Source of the DNA: Candidatus Villigracilis propinquus
Lineage (GTDB): Bacteria > Chloroflexota > Anaerolineae > Anaerolineales > Villigracilaceae
Assembly (NCBI GenBank): GCA_016714565.1
Contig: JADKDM010000025.1
Span: 1-64,000, forward strand
DNA: 64,000 nt
Direction of reading: 5' to 3'
Below, one piece after another: positions 37,281 to 45,330 of the stretch (the stretch's first letter is position 1; each line of letters starts with the position of its first letter). Position numbers and translations under genes: made by a program. The notes under the pieces are model-generated. The model made no database searches. It saw only the letters and a list, made by a program, of their open reading frames with translations, and had not been told where the DNA came from.

Positions 37281-38017
37281 TCCGTCTCCGTATTATATTT
37301 TCTGGCGCCCACAATTGCCGTCCCCACCCGCACAAAGGTCGCACCTTCTTCCACAGCTACTTCGTAATCCGAACTAGTGCCCATCGAAAGCTCCGAGAAA
37401 TCCACCGACGGAAATTGCGCTGAAAGATATTCCTGCAAGCGTCTCACCTTTTGAAAATACAGCCGTGAAAATTCAGCCGTTTCGCCAAGCGGCGGCATCG
37501 CCATCAAACCGCGCACTCTCAAATGCGGCAGAGCTAACACCTCATTCAACTCAGCAGACAATTCCTGCCAGCGCGACTCGTCCCATGCAGGCCAGCCGCT
37601 TTTGCTGTCCTCGCCGCCGACATTGAACTCAAGCAGCGTAGATAAATCTCTGCCTGCTTCACCGCAAAACCGATCCAGTTTTTTGGCGAGTTTCGCGCCG
37701 TCCAATGAATGTAAAAAATTAAAGTTCCCAGCCACTAGCTGCGCCTTGCGGCTTTGCACATGACCGATCATGTGCCATTCTACCGCAGAAAATTCACGCA
37801 GAGATTGAATTTTCATGACACCTTCTTCGGGGTAATTCTCGCCCAAGATATTCACCCCCGCATCAATGGCCGCGCGCACAACTTCCACGGTTTGAGTCTT
37901 CGTCACCACCACCAGCTTCACAGATTGGGGATCACGCCCCGCCTTTTTTGCGGCAACAGCGATCCGATCCAGCGTTGCCAGATATTTTTCTCGTATGGAA
38001 TCAACTAATTCGCTCAT
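37277..38017 (-). CDS. yggS: PLP homeostasis protein YggS (PLPBP)
   Basis: A 246-residue single-domain PLP-binding protein of the alanine racemase barrel type. K40 in VVVTKTQ forms the Schiff base with PLP, and LGENYPEEG and WHMIGHVQSRKA follow. ELSMGTSSDYEVAVEEGATFVRVGTAIVGAR is the C-terminal signature (Thr where most have Met). It buffers pyridoxal phosphate and has no known catalytic activity. The ATG at 38017 has no Shine-Dalgarno, but a TAAAAT ends 6 bases before it. Confidence 0.93.
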   Translation of the reverse strand: MSELVDSIREKYLATLDRIAVAAKKAGRDPQSVKLVVVTKTQTVEVVRAAIDAGVNILGENYPEEGVMKIQSLREFSAVEWHMIGHVQSRKAQLVAGNFNFLHSLDGAKLAKKLDRFCGEAGRDLSTLLEFNVGGEDSKSGWPAWDESRWQELSAELNEVLALPHLRVRGLMAMPPLGETAEFSRLYFQKVRRLQEYLSAQFPSVDFSELSMGTSSDYEVAVEEGATFVRVGTAIVGARKYNTETE

Positions 38018-38023
38018 GGATTT

Positions 38024-38029
38024 ATTTTA
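38024..38029 (-). promoter_or_regulatory. -10 box of leaderless yggS operon
   Basis: TAAAAT on the reverse strand, 6 bases before the ATG at 38017. It is the only promoter needed for yggS-yggT-yggU. Confidence 0.55.
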
Positions 38030-38070
38030 CCGCTTGTAGCATAATTTACTAAACTATTGGAAACATGTAA

Positions 38071-38079
38071 GGGGGGGGG
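38071..38079. repeat. Run of nine G
   Basis: Nine G in a row, followed 16 bases later by six C (38096-38101), between yggS and pgeF. No gene is supported here. The ORF that begins at 38080 is antisense to pgeF. The exact run length may be unreliable. Confidence 0.5.
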
Positions 38080-38178
38080 ATGAATTTTTATTTTTCCCCC
38101 CGGACACGTAACCGAACCGCGCTTCTTTCCTACCTCAAACCTGCTTACAACACCCAAACATTCGCCACGCTGGTAATT

Positions 38179-38958
38179 TCAAACCAGCGCCATCAGCACG
38201 CCGAAGCGACCTGTCTTCCCTTTTTCGGCACGGTGCGAGAACCAATCATCCAAATGACAGGCCGTGCATACGCCGGAGACCTGCACCTGCTCTACGCCCG
38301 CGCTTTGCAATTGGATCAAATTCGCCGTCCACAGATCCAGATAGGTGCTGCCATTTCGAGTTTGGATAACGTGTTCCGCATCTTTGCCATATTTCACGCG
38401 GAATTGCGAGGCAACATCCTCGCCGATTTCGTAGTGGTCCACGCCAATGGATGGACCGATGCCAGCGACAATATCTACGGGATTGCAGCCGTAGCGGGCT
38501 TGCATGGCATCCACGGTTGTTTTTGCAACACCTTTTACGGTTCCCATCCAACCGGCATGAGAAAGCCCGATGACATTTTTCCTGGGGTCGTGAAAGAGCA
38601 AGGGAACGCAATCCGCGAAGCGCATGTACAGCGTGACTTCGGGATTGTCCGTCAAAAGGATGTCGGCGCGTTCAGGGTGATTTTCGAGCGGACGGGGTGC
38701 GTCAGCGTAGACAATGTCTGTGCCGTGAACCAGCCACACGTCGTGGATGGAGGCGCGGTCTCGTCCAAGCGCATCAAATGTGCGGATGCGATTCGCGGCC
38801 ACGTGAGCCGGGTCATCCCCCACCGATCCGCCCAGATTCAGGGAATGCCAGGGAGCGGGGCTGATGCCGCCACGGCGAGTAAACACAGCCTGCGCTATTC
38901 CATTTGAAAAGACATCAAAGCTGTAATAGCGCAGACCGTCCTTTTCGTGGAAAGGCAT
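38179..38958 (-). CDS. pgeF: Purine nucleoside phosphorylase/laccase-domain protein YfiH
   Basis: A 259-residue YfiH/YlmD (LACC1-like) protein. H78 in VHGTDIVY, C117 in RFADCVPLL and H134 in SHAGWMGT form the metal site. GIGPSIGVDHYEIGEDV and the C-terminal CTACHLDDWFSHRAEKGKTGRF complete the signature. Members of the family have adenosine deaminase, purine nucleoside phosphorylase and methylthioadenosine phosphorylase activity, and correct peptidoglycan errors in E. coli. The start overlaps the stop of the upstream glutaredoxin/DUF2085 gene by one base (TAATG). Confidence 0.9.
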   Translation of the reverse strand: MPFHEKDGLRYYSFDVFSNGIAQAVFTRRGGISPAPWHSLNLGGSVGDDPAHVAANRIRTFDALGRDRASIHDVWLVHGTDIVYADAPRPLENHPERADILLTDNPEVTLYMRFADCVPLLFHDPRKNVIGLSHAGWMGTVKGVAKTTVDAMQARYGCNPVDIVAGIGPSIGVDHYEIGEDVASQFRVKYGKDAEHVIQTRNGSTYLDLWTANLIQLQSAGVEQVQVSGVCTACHLDDWFSHRAEKGKTGRFGVLMALV

Positions 38959-39968
38959 TATTCCGAAGCCTGATGGACTGCGAATTTTTTGGCGTAATAC
39001 TGGCGGGTTTCGCTCATCGACTCTTCGATGTTGGGATAGGCGAACCAGGCGGTCATCAGCCCGAAGAAGGCGCCGGTAAGTGCGCGCAGGAAGGGCGTGC
39101 TTTCACGGTAGGGAACGATGGAGGCAAGCCACGGCCAATCGAACTGGCTGAATAGTTGAGAGAAACCATCCAGACCGATGGGGCCGATGCCGATCAACAG
39201 CCAGACCAACCAATGCACTGATTTGATGCGGCGGCCCGTCAACCCGAATACGATGCCGAAAAGAAGGATGGCAAGGTAAATGGCTGAGTCACGTTCACAC
39301 AAAGCGACCTTGTAACCTACCGTGTCATCACCGATGTAATTGCGGGCGTCAAAGCGGGTAACGCTGTAGGGGTCGTCAAGATTTGCAATTGCCGTTACTT
39401 CTTCAAAGGTTTTGACGCCGCTGACACCTGCCTCTGCCAATGGATAAAAAGCCTGTTCACCATAAAGGAAGAAGGAGCGAAACCCGAATTGATGACAGAA
39501 GGGTTTGTACATGCGGTAAATAACCTGTGCGGGTAATTCAACATTGAGCTTCATTAAGGTCGGCGCGAGAAAGGGAAGCCCGACATAAAACAGCATGAAT
39601 AGATTTAGCAAAAGCAAATAGCGTCTGGCGATCCAATAGGAAACCCGGTCTCCGGTTGTCACATTTTGTCCTTTTTTGATACGCATTTTGTATTCAGGAT
39701 CTTCCAGTTTCTCCAACTGGTTTTTTCTGTCGAACGCGGCGCCGATGGTCATTTGCAGTTTCTGAGGTGTGATGGGCGCCTGGATCGAATAAGGCCCGGC
39801 TTCCACAACGGGAATGATCTGCCCATATTTTGCCACCAGCGCAGAATCGGTATCGATATCCACTTCCACGAGGCGGTGTGGATATTTGGATTGAAGTTCA
39901 GCCAGGTTGGCTTTCACTTCGTCACAGAGGTGGCAGTCTTTGCGGGTGTACAGGGTTACATTGAGCAT
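38958..39968 (-). CDS. Glutaredoxin-like domain fused to DUF2085 membrane domain
   Basis: The protein has 336 residues. Residues 1-80 form a glutaredoxin-like fold with redox motif CHLC (YTRKDCHLCDEVKANL). From about residue 110 a DUF2085 membrane part follows with about five helices. Its conserved cysteines and arginines are in MYKPFCHQFGFRSFFLYGEQ and VALCERDSAIYLAILLFGIVFG. The function of DUF2085 is unknown; its conserved Cys/His residues suggest metal or redox chemistry, which would fit the fused glutaredoxin. A weak AGGAAA site precedes the ATG. It is coupled to pgeF by TAATG. Confidence 0.8.
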   Translation of the reverse strand: MLNVTLYTRKDCHLCDEVKANLAELQSKYPHRLVEVDIDTDSALVAKYGQIIPVVEAGPYSIQAPITPQKLQMTIGAAFDRKNQLEKLEDPEYKMRIKKGQNVTTGDRVSYWIARRYLLLLNLFMLFYVGLPFLAPTLMKLNVELPAQVIYRMYKPFCHQFGFRSFFLYGEQAFYPLAEAGVSGVKTFEEVTAIANLDDPYSVTRFDARNYIGDDTVGYKVALCERDSAIYLAILLFGIVFGLTGRRIKSVHWLVWLLIGIGPIGLDGFSQLFSQFDWPWLASIVPYRESTPFLRALTGAFFGLMTAWFAYPNIEESMSETRQYYAKKFAVHQASE

Positions 39969-40025
39969 GGACGTTTCCTATTAAAAAATAAGGCCCTATG
40001 AAGCTGTTTCTTAAGTTCTTTTTTC

Positions 40026-40094
40026 ACCACGGAGGGCACCGAGCCCACAGAGAAAAAGCTTTAAAACCTCTGTGCTCTCCGTGATCTCAGTGGT
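40026..40094. repeat. Imperfect palindromic repeat (ACCACGGAG type)
   Basis: ACCACGGAGGGCACCGAG plus CACAGAG on the left and CCTCTGTGCTCTCCGTGA plus CTCAGTGGT on the right are largely complementary. It lies between the reverse genes at 39968 and 40161, and no gene is seen from 39969 to 40160. Confidence 0.5.
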
Positions 40095-40160
40095 AAATTC
40101 CCTTTGATGTAGACTTAAGATACGCTCTCTAAAAGCCTTGGGGCGTCTTTCAGACGACGA

Positions 40161-40883
40161 TTAGATCCCAAAATTGAAATAAAAGAATTGGCCTTTTTGT
40201 GCGATCAGCTCGAAAATGCCAGTGAAGAGCATGATGCCGACGATGACAAGGATGACGCCCATCGCGATCTCGACATAACGCATGACCTTGTTATATTTTT
40301 TCAGGATGGTAGTCACCCAGCCAATGCCCAACGCAGCCAGCAAAAACGGGATCGCCAACCCAGCGGAATAGAATGTGAGCAACGTTGCGCCCTGAGAAAT
40401 AGAACCGCCGTTGACGGCAAGAGTGAGGATCGTACCGAGAACGGGTCCCACGCACGGAGACCAACCCGCAGAGAAAAAGACGCCCATCAACGCCGAGGAG
40501 AGATATCCCATTTTTGGGTCTGGGGCTTCCTGCACGCGGGTGTCGTAGGCAAGGAACGGGATATGGAACACGCCGATCATGTGCAGACCGAAGACGATGA
40601 CGACAACTCCGCCGATCTTTGCCAGCCAGAAACGCAAGTCGTACAGCAGACCTCCCGCAAAGGAAGCCGCCACGCCAAGCAGAACAAAAACAAAGCTAAA
40701 ACCGAGCACAAAGGCAACGCCATGACTAAACGTAAGCCAGCGGTTGGGGTGGTCGCCTGAACCCGCGGCGCGCCCGCCGAGGTAGCCTACATAGGCAGGC
40801 ACAAGCGAAAACACACAGGGGGAAAGAAAGGATGCCAGACCAGCCAGAAAAGCGAGCCAAACACTAATTTGGGAGAATTCCAT
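40161..40883 (-). CDS. CcdA/DsbD-like thiol-disulphide membrane protein
   Basis: A 240-residue protein with six helices. The two redox cysteines lie in FLSPCVFSLVPAYVGYLGG (helix 1) and AGWSPCVGPVLGTILTLA (helix 4), the arrangement of CcdA and of the DsbD core. It carries electrons across the membrane to exported thiol proteins, for example for cytochrome c maturation. No extracytoplasmic thioredoxin partner is adjacent. MEFSQISVWL at 40883 is the family start; the longer reading back to 40952 runs into a dispersed repeat. Confidence 0.9.
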   Translation of the reverse strand: MEFSQISVWLAFLAGLASFLSPCVFSLVPAYVGYLGGRAAGSGDHPNRWLTFSHGVAFVLGFSFVFVLLGVAASFAGGLLYDLRFWLAKIGGVVVIVFGLHMIGVFHIPFLAYDTRVQEAPDPKMGYLSSALMGVFFSAGWSPCVGPVLGTILTLAVNGGSISQGATLLTFYSAGLAIPFLLAALGIGWVTTILKKYNKVMRYVEIAMGVILVIVGIMLFTGIFELIAQKGQFFYFNFGI

Positions 40884-40937
40884 GAATTTTAATTCCTCGG
40901 GATTGGGAGTCAACAAAGTTCGAGATTGCTCACCGCA

Positions 40938-40997
40938 CTCCCGAAAAAACATCGGGACAATGTTGCGTACGGTGCAAGTGCAGGTGTGACGAAACCA
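40938..40997. repeat. Dispersed palindromic repeat, copy 2
   Basis: 40938-40960 matches 2564-2586 at 21 of 23 bases, followed by GCGTACGGTGC and GTGCAGGTGTGA, also related to copy 1. It lies between the CcdA-like and YkuD genes. Confidence 0.5.
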
Positions 40998-41001
40998 TCA
41001 G

Positions 41002-42153
41002 CTAGAAAGTTCTCTCTGTCGTTTGCACGATCGTGCCGTGGTCAGGCAGAGACATGCGAAGCTCACTTTGGGCAAGCGACACATAAGGGGATGTCCAGCG
41101 GAAGATCCACTTGGCATGTTCCGGCAAGACATTGATACAACCATGCGAGCGTTTCTCGCCAAACGCATTGTGCCAGAACGCGCCGTGGATGGCGATGCCT
41201 TCGCCGCTGATAAATGTATTCCACGGGACGGCAGGTGTCGAATAACCCGCCTGAGCGGAGCCAGCCGTCATATTTTTGGAAACGATCTTCCAATGTGTGA
41301 TCAAACTTCCTGCGGGGGTGGCAAATTCATCGGTCAATTGTCCATCCGCGCCGATCTTTTTTCCGCTGGAAATACGGCAGAAGAACACTTCGTTCTTGCC
41401 TTCAAAACAGGATAATGTCTGGTAATCCAGATCGACGGAAATTGTCTTTTCATCGGGATTAAAGTCCGGACTGATGGGCGCAAGTTCTTCTTCGGTGAGT
41501 ATCTTGGCTGCGGCGCCATCAAACCAGAAGAGTTCACCGTAGCCGCCATATCCATACCCGTGACCGGTGCCATCTTCATTCCAGCGGTATTCCACAAACC
41601 CATTATTCTGGCGGACCTGGTCAACCCACACCACCTGGCTGTAATACAGACGCGGCGGAAAATTATGTTCGATATTACTTTGCAGCCAGGGAGAGGCAAC
41701 AATACCCTCGAGAGTCAGATCAACATACGGCACGGTTATTTCCACCCAAAAGCCAGTCTGTCCGGCGGGTATCGCTGCGACGGGGACATTGGGAAGGTTG
41801 CGAGTGAGTTGAACCACCGAGCCATACACATAGCCCTGCGGCGTCTCCACATAGCGTTGGTTGGCCAACCCGCCGATCACATTGCCGATCACCTCGCGAT
41901 TCCATTCCACGAGTGTATCCGCGCTCAATTTTCCGATGGATGTATTCAAGCCCGGGTCATTTGCAGGACGATTGCGAATGTCCACATCCGGATCTGTGAC
42001 ACGGCCAATGATCTCGCTGGCTGGGAATTGAGGCAGGCGTTTTGGCGAATACAATGGTTCCAGCTCGGGGAAATAATAAGGTCTGAATGCCATTGCACCC
42101 AAACCAACTCCCGCTAATTTTATGAAATCACGTCGTGAGATCTGTCTTTTCAT
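41002..42153 (-). CDS. Tat-exported L,D-transpeptidase (YkuD), paralogue 1
   Basis: The protein has 383 residues. The N-terminus MKRQISRRDFIKLAGVGLGA is a twin-arginine signal. A variable domain and a C-terminal YkuD domain follow: AIHGAFWHNAFG and SHGCINVLPEHAKWIF with the nucleophile C339. These enzymes form 3-3 peptidoglycan cross-links or attach proteins, outside the membrane. The enzyme at 54655-55737 has the same architecture. AAGGTGAAG precedes the ATG at the right distance, so this copy has a normal ribosome binding site. Confidence 0.9.
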   Translation of the reverse strand: MKRQISRRDFIKLAGVGLGAMAFRPYYFPELEPLYSPKRLPQFPASEIIGRVTDPDVDIRNRPANDPGLNTSIGKLSADTLVEWNREVIGNVIGGLANQRYVETPQGYVYGSVVQLTRNLPNVPVAAIPAGQTGFWVEITVPYVDLTLEGIVASPWLQSNIEHNFPPRLYYSQVVWVDQVRQNNGFVEYRWNEDGTGHGYGYGGYGELFWFDGAAAKILTEEELAPISPDFNPDEKTISVDLDYQTLSCFEGKNEVFFCRISSGKKIGADGQLTDEFATPAGSLITHWKIVSKNMTAGSAQAGYSTPAVPWNTFISGEGIAIHGAFWHNAFGEKRSHGCINVLPEHAKWIFRWTSPYVSLAQSELRMSLPDHGTIVQTTERTF

Positions 42154-42258
42154 TCTTCACCTTTGTAAAAATAATGAATTGTCCGACAAGCATACCTTCA
42201 AACAAAAAGAGCGTCAACGGGCGGGTGAGAAGGGATTAATAATTTCATATTGGGCGCG

Positions 42259-42334
42259 GGAGTCCGCAAGTTCTACTTGCGGATAACTGCAGCCTGTCCT
42301 GGCGGAATATCCAGAAGTAGAACTTCTGGACTCC
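42259..42334. repeat. Nested palindromic repeat (76 bp)
   Basis: Two 25-base arms (42259-42283 and 42310-42334) are inverted copies of each other with a few changes. Each arm is itself a palindrome (TCCGCAAGT/ACTTGCGGA; TCCAGAAGT/ACTTCTGGA). It lies between the YkuD gene and the esterase gene. Confidence 0.7.
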
Positions 42335-42367
42335 TCTAAAAAAGTTAATGTAACATTGTCGCAATAC

Positions 42368-43027
42368 TCAGCTTTCCAGATAATTCTCCAGCGCGCGCAA
42401 GCAATTCGAGCTGAGTTTGTGTCCCACCTCATCTTCGCAATACGTGATCTTCGCGCCAGCCCGTTCCAACTCCTGCATGGATGCGCGCGCGCGATCCACG
42501 GGGACCATTTCATCCTGCGTGCCATGTGCCACAAAAACATGTTTTCCGGCGAGCGGTTTCTTTTCAATAACATCTTCCAAACCGGAAGGGAGAAAACCCG
42601 CCAACACACCCATCTTGCGAATACGCTGCGGATATAACAACCCGACCACATTGACCATTGCCCCGCCCTGACTGAATCCCATTAAATCAAATTGCCGCGC
42701 CTCGACCTTAACCGAAGCTGAGTACTCGTCTATGAGCTGGATCAAACCCTCAGCGGCAGGTAAAAGCGTTTCGAGACTGGGCCTGCCAAAGGTTGCAGCT
42801 TGAGGCGGACGCCAGGAGAAGCCTTTCGATTCCGCAGCGTGAGGCGCTCGCGGCGCAATGATCCAATAAGTGGAAGGGAATCCACGCGTGAAAACCCACA
42901 TGGAATTTTCGTCACCCGTCCAACCGTGGATCATGACCAACAGGCGCGGATTTTCAACGGACGAGGGGCGGGCGCGCAATGTCCAGCCATTGAAAGTGAT
43001 GAGGTCTGTGTTAATCGCGGTTTGCAC
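42368..43027 (-). CDS. Alpha/beta hydrolase, carboxylesterase/phospholipase type
   Basis: A 219-residue protein with the catalytic triad of the YpfH/lysophospholipase-like group: the nucleophile in LMGFSQGGAMV, the aspartate in HGTQDEMVPV and the histidine in DEVGHKLS. IHGWTGDENSMWVF forms the oxyanion side. The substrate is probably a small acyl ester. The start is a GTG at 43027, which overlaps the end of the upstream small membrane protein by 17 bases, so it belongs to the patatin operon. Confidence 0.82.
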   Translation of the reverse strand: MQTAINTDLITFNGWTLRARPSSVENPRLLVMIHGWTGDENSMWVFTRGFPSTYWIIAPRAPHAAESKGFSWRPPQAATFGRPSLETLLPAAEGLIQLIDEYSASVKVEARQFDLMGFSQGGAMVNVVGLLYPQRIRKMGVLAGFLPSGLEDVIEKKPLAGKHVFVAHGTQDEMVPVDRARASMQELERAGAKITYCEDEVGHKLSSNCLRALENYLES

Positions 43028-43238
43028 GTTTTACGATCCAATCCAAGCCAAAGAGGGAGAGAAAAATTAATCCGATTGGTACGGTTGCGCCAAGCAGACA
43101 AAGAAGCGCTGTGACTGCTGCGCCAAAACCATAGATGGCCCAGATCAAACCGATGCCGATGATGAATAACATAAAGAACGCGCCGATCAAAATGCGCGTG
43201 TTCGTATCCTTCATATATTTTCGCAGATCACGACTCAT
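43011..43238 (-). CDS. Small two-helix membrane protein
   Basis: The 75 residues hold two membrane helices (ILIGAFFMLFIIGIGLIWAIYGF; AAVTALLCLLGATVPIGLIFLSLFGL) and charged ends (MSRDLRKYMKDTNTR; DWIVKRANRD). No family is recognised. It overlaps the patatin gene by ATGA and the esterase gene by 17 bases, so the three are translated from one message. A link to lipid turnover is suggested only by this context. Confidence 0.65.
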   Translation of the reverse strand: MSRDLRKYMKDTNTRILIGAFFMLFIIGIGLIWAIYGFGAAVTALLCLLGATVPIGLIFLSLFGLDWIVKRANRD

Positions 43239-44116
43239 CGAGTTACTCCAAGTAGTATTTTGGTGAAGCGCGCCCGCCAGGATACTGCTTTTTTGAGCTG
43301 AGGCAATACTTCCTCAAGCGCCTGCTCCCCAAGCTGCGCGAGGTCTGCAACCACCACTTTATCGAGCAAGCCAAAATCATGCACAGCAGGGCGGACGATG
43401 ACTTCGGGTTTTTCCAGCTCAAGGCGATAATGAGCAAGCGCACGGCTGCTCACATCCACGGCACGCAGAAAAATATCAAGGGATTGCGCCAGCGAGATGC
43501 GCGTGATACGTTCAGCAATTTGGCGCGGAAAAATGCCCGGAACGGGAATGGTATAAGGCCGCACAGGTTTGTCCATCGGGTCGTTCAGCACAACTGCCAC
43601 AACAGGCAAGTCTGGAGACAACATGCGCGCCACAGAAACCGGGACGGGGTTAAGCACACCACCATCCACCAGTTCCCAATCAGCGATGCGTTGGACAGGA
43701 AAAATACCCGGCAACGCGATGGTCGCGAGAACGGCATCCTTCAGAAATCCGCTGGAAATAATAATTTCGCAGCCCGCGTTAATATCCACGGCCGTCACAG
43801 CGCAGGGGATGCGAAGATCGTCAAATGTTTTTTCTCCGAGCATTTGGTCGAACAGTTTTCGCGCACCCCCAAGCCCAAGCATGGAAGGTCCATCCAGTGC
43901 ATCGCGGCTATATAAATGTCTTTGGTCACTTTCTTCAAATGCCGCTTGAATTTCCTGCGGGGAATACCCAGCGCAATATAAAATGCCAACAAGGCCGCCA
44001 AAGCTGGTGCCTGCAACCGAACGAATTCTGTATCCTTCTTTTTCAAGGCGGCGCAAAACGCCGATGTGTGAATTTCCCTTGGCGCCGCCCCCGCCCAATG
44101 CCAGTGTAATATCCAT
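43235..44116 (-). CDS. Patatin-like phospholipase
   Basis: A 293-residue protein with a bacterial patatin (RssA-type) domain. The oxyanion motif is GGGGAKG, the nucleophile S38 lies in GTSFG, and D151 in VDGG completes the dyad. It hydrolyses acyl chains of lipids, probably at the inner face of the membrane because no signal peptide is present. It is the first gene of a three-gene reverse operon with a small membrane protein and an esterase. Confidence 0.88.
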   Translation of the reverse strand: MDITLALGGGGAKGNSHIGVLRRLEKEGYRIRSVAGTSFGGLVGILYCAGYSPQEIQAAFEESDQRHLYSRDALDGPSMLGLGGARKLFDQMLGEKTFDDLRIPCAVTAVDINAGCEIIISSGFLKDAVLATIALPGIFPVQRIADWELVDGGVLNPVPVSVARMLSPDLPVVAVVLNDPMDKPVRPYTIPVPGIFPRQIAERITRISLAQSLDIFLRAVDVSSRALAHYRLELEKPEVIVRPAVHDFGLLDKVVVADLAQLGEQALEEVLPQLKKAVSWRARFTKILLGVTR

Positions 44117-44185
44117 GTTAATTGAAAAGCCTTTCTTTATTTCATAGCGTCAAGTAGTCAGTTGAAAGTTTTTTGACCTGCCTCT

Positions 44186-44216
44186 GGCTTTTCGGGGGCT
44201 TAGTCCTCGAAAGAGC
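44186..44216. repeat. GGGGGCTTAGCCCCC palindromic repeat, copy 3
   Basis: GGCTTTTCGGGGGCTTAG with TCCTCGAAAGAGC is a degenerate copy of the hairpins at 23320-23350 and 32825-32856. It lies between the CAP/LysM gene and the patatin gene. Confidence 0.6.
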
Positions 44217-44295
44217 GGAAATAGTTTTTGAAATTATTTCCGGCCAAATATTTAGACAGTGTGTACGAAAAAGATTATACCTTTTGAAATTTATA

Positions 44296-45318
44296 TTAAT
44301 CCGGATCGCGGATCAACCAGACCGCCACACCTGCACCAATGATCGCCGCGAAGATCAAAACAACCACAAGAAGTTGGGATGATTTCGGTTTTGAAGCGGA
44401 TTGTCCTGCGGATTGAACTTCAAGTGTAGTTGTGGGAGCCAAAACCGTAGGAGAAGCCACCTCCGCGGTGGGCGTGACCGGGACAAGGGTTTCTGTGGCG
44501 GGCGGCGTCAGCGTTGCTGTGGGAAGGTCTGGTGCGGGCTGTGTGGCAGCTTTTTGAACCAGCAGCGCCTGTCCTTGATATACGACCAGATCTTCGCCGA
44601 GGTTGTTCAATGCTTGAATATTCTTGATGGTAGTTCCATACTCGATGGCAATGCTCCACAGGGTTTGCCCATATTGCACGGTATGGATCACATCCCCACC
44701 CGGGAGCGCGGTGCTCTTCACCACACCCACCATATATTGGCTCACTCCCGCCGCCTCAATTGAGCCCCCCGAGCTGCCAATAACAGATGACGCACTTTCC
44801 TGCATTTGTCCATTGCCTGTGGCGGCGGCTGTATCCACCGCATAATAATAGCCGCTGGAACTTTGCGAAACGCCCGCGCCAATGTGTGTAAAGTTCTGGG
44901 AAAGCATGGTGTTCATGTGGTCGGCATCCTGCCACGCGGCCGGAACCCCGTCCCAGACGAGCGGGCTGTTCGAGTTCAAAATATTCTCAGAGCGAAACCC
45001 GCCGCGAGAAAGGTCGCCTGCCAATGGAAAACCAAGCGAGAGCAGTTGCTGGGTATAGGTTATACCGCCCGGGCGAGAGTGCGTTACCTGTCCGGTGGCG
45101 GCCATATAATCCGCCTGAGATTGGGCTGACTGCATCAGGATGGAATGCCACGTCAACGCGGGCAATCCGTAGGAGCTCCGCAAACTATTAACCGCGCTGA
45201 TCAACTGATCTGCGGATGTGATCTGGTTTTGCGGGCTGGCGAAAACTCTTTTTGGTTTTGTGAAACTCAACCCCGTTAATAGAAGCACAAGAAAAAAAAC
45301 GTAATATATTTTTTTCAT
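44296..45318 (-). CDS. CAP/SCP-domain protein with LysM and C-terminal anchor
   Basis: The protein has 340 residues. A signal peptide (YYVFFLVLLLTGLSF) is followed by a CAP domain (SAVNSLRSSYGLPALTWHSILMQSAQSQADYM...; GFRSENI; HMNTMLSQNFTHIGAGV). A LysM domain (HTVQYGQTLWSIAIEYGTTIKNIQALNNL), a Thr/Pro linker and a C-terminal membrane helix (LLVVVLIFAAIIGAGVAVWLI) complete it. LysM binds glycan strands, so it sits between membrane and wall; the role of bacterial CAP domains is not known. It starts 12 bases after the aminotransferase stop with no clear ribosome binding site, which suggests coupled translation. Confidence 0.88.
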   Translation of the reverse strand: MKKIYYVFFLVLLLTGLSFTKPKRVFASPQNQITSADQLISAVNSLRSSYGLPALTWHSILMQSAQSQADYMAATGQVTHSRPGGITYTQQLLSLGFPLAGDLSRGGFRSENILNSNSPLVWDGVPAAWQDADHMNTMLSQNFTHIGAGVSQSSSGYYYAVDTAAATGNGQMQESASSVIGSSGGSIEAAGVSQYMVGVVKSTALPGGDVIHTVQYGQTLWSIAIEYGTTIKNIQALNNLGEDLVVYQGQALLVQKAATQPAPDLPTATLTPPATETLVPVTPTAEVASPTVLAPTTTLEVQSAGQSASKPKSSQLLVVVLIFAAIIGAGVAVWLIRDPD

Positions 45319-45330
45319 GAACAAGCCCGT

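Noticed and set aside
38080..38907. Forward ORF (275 codons) with G-rich sequence before its ATG
   Set aside because: It is antisense to pgeF, whose motifs are clear. The G-run is not a convincing ribosome binding site.
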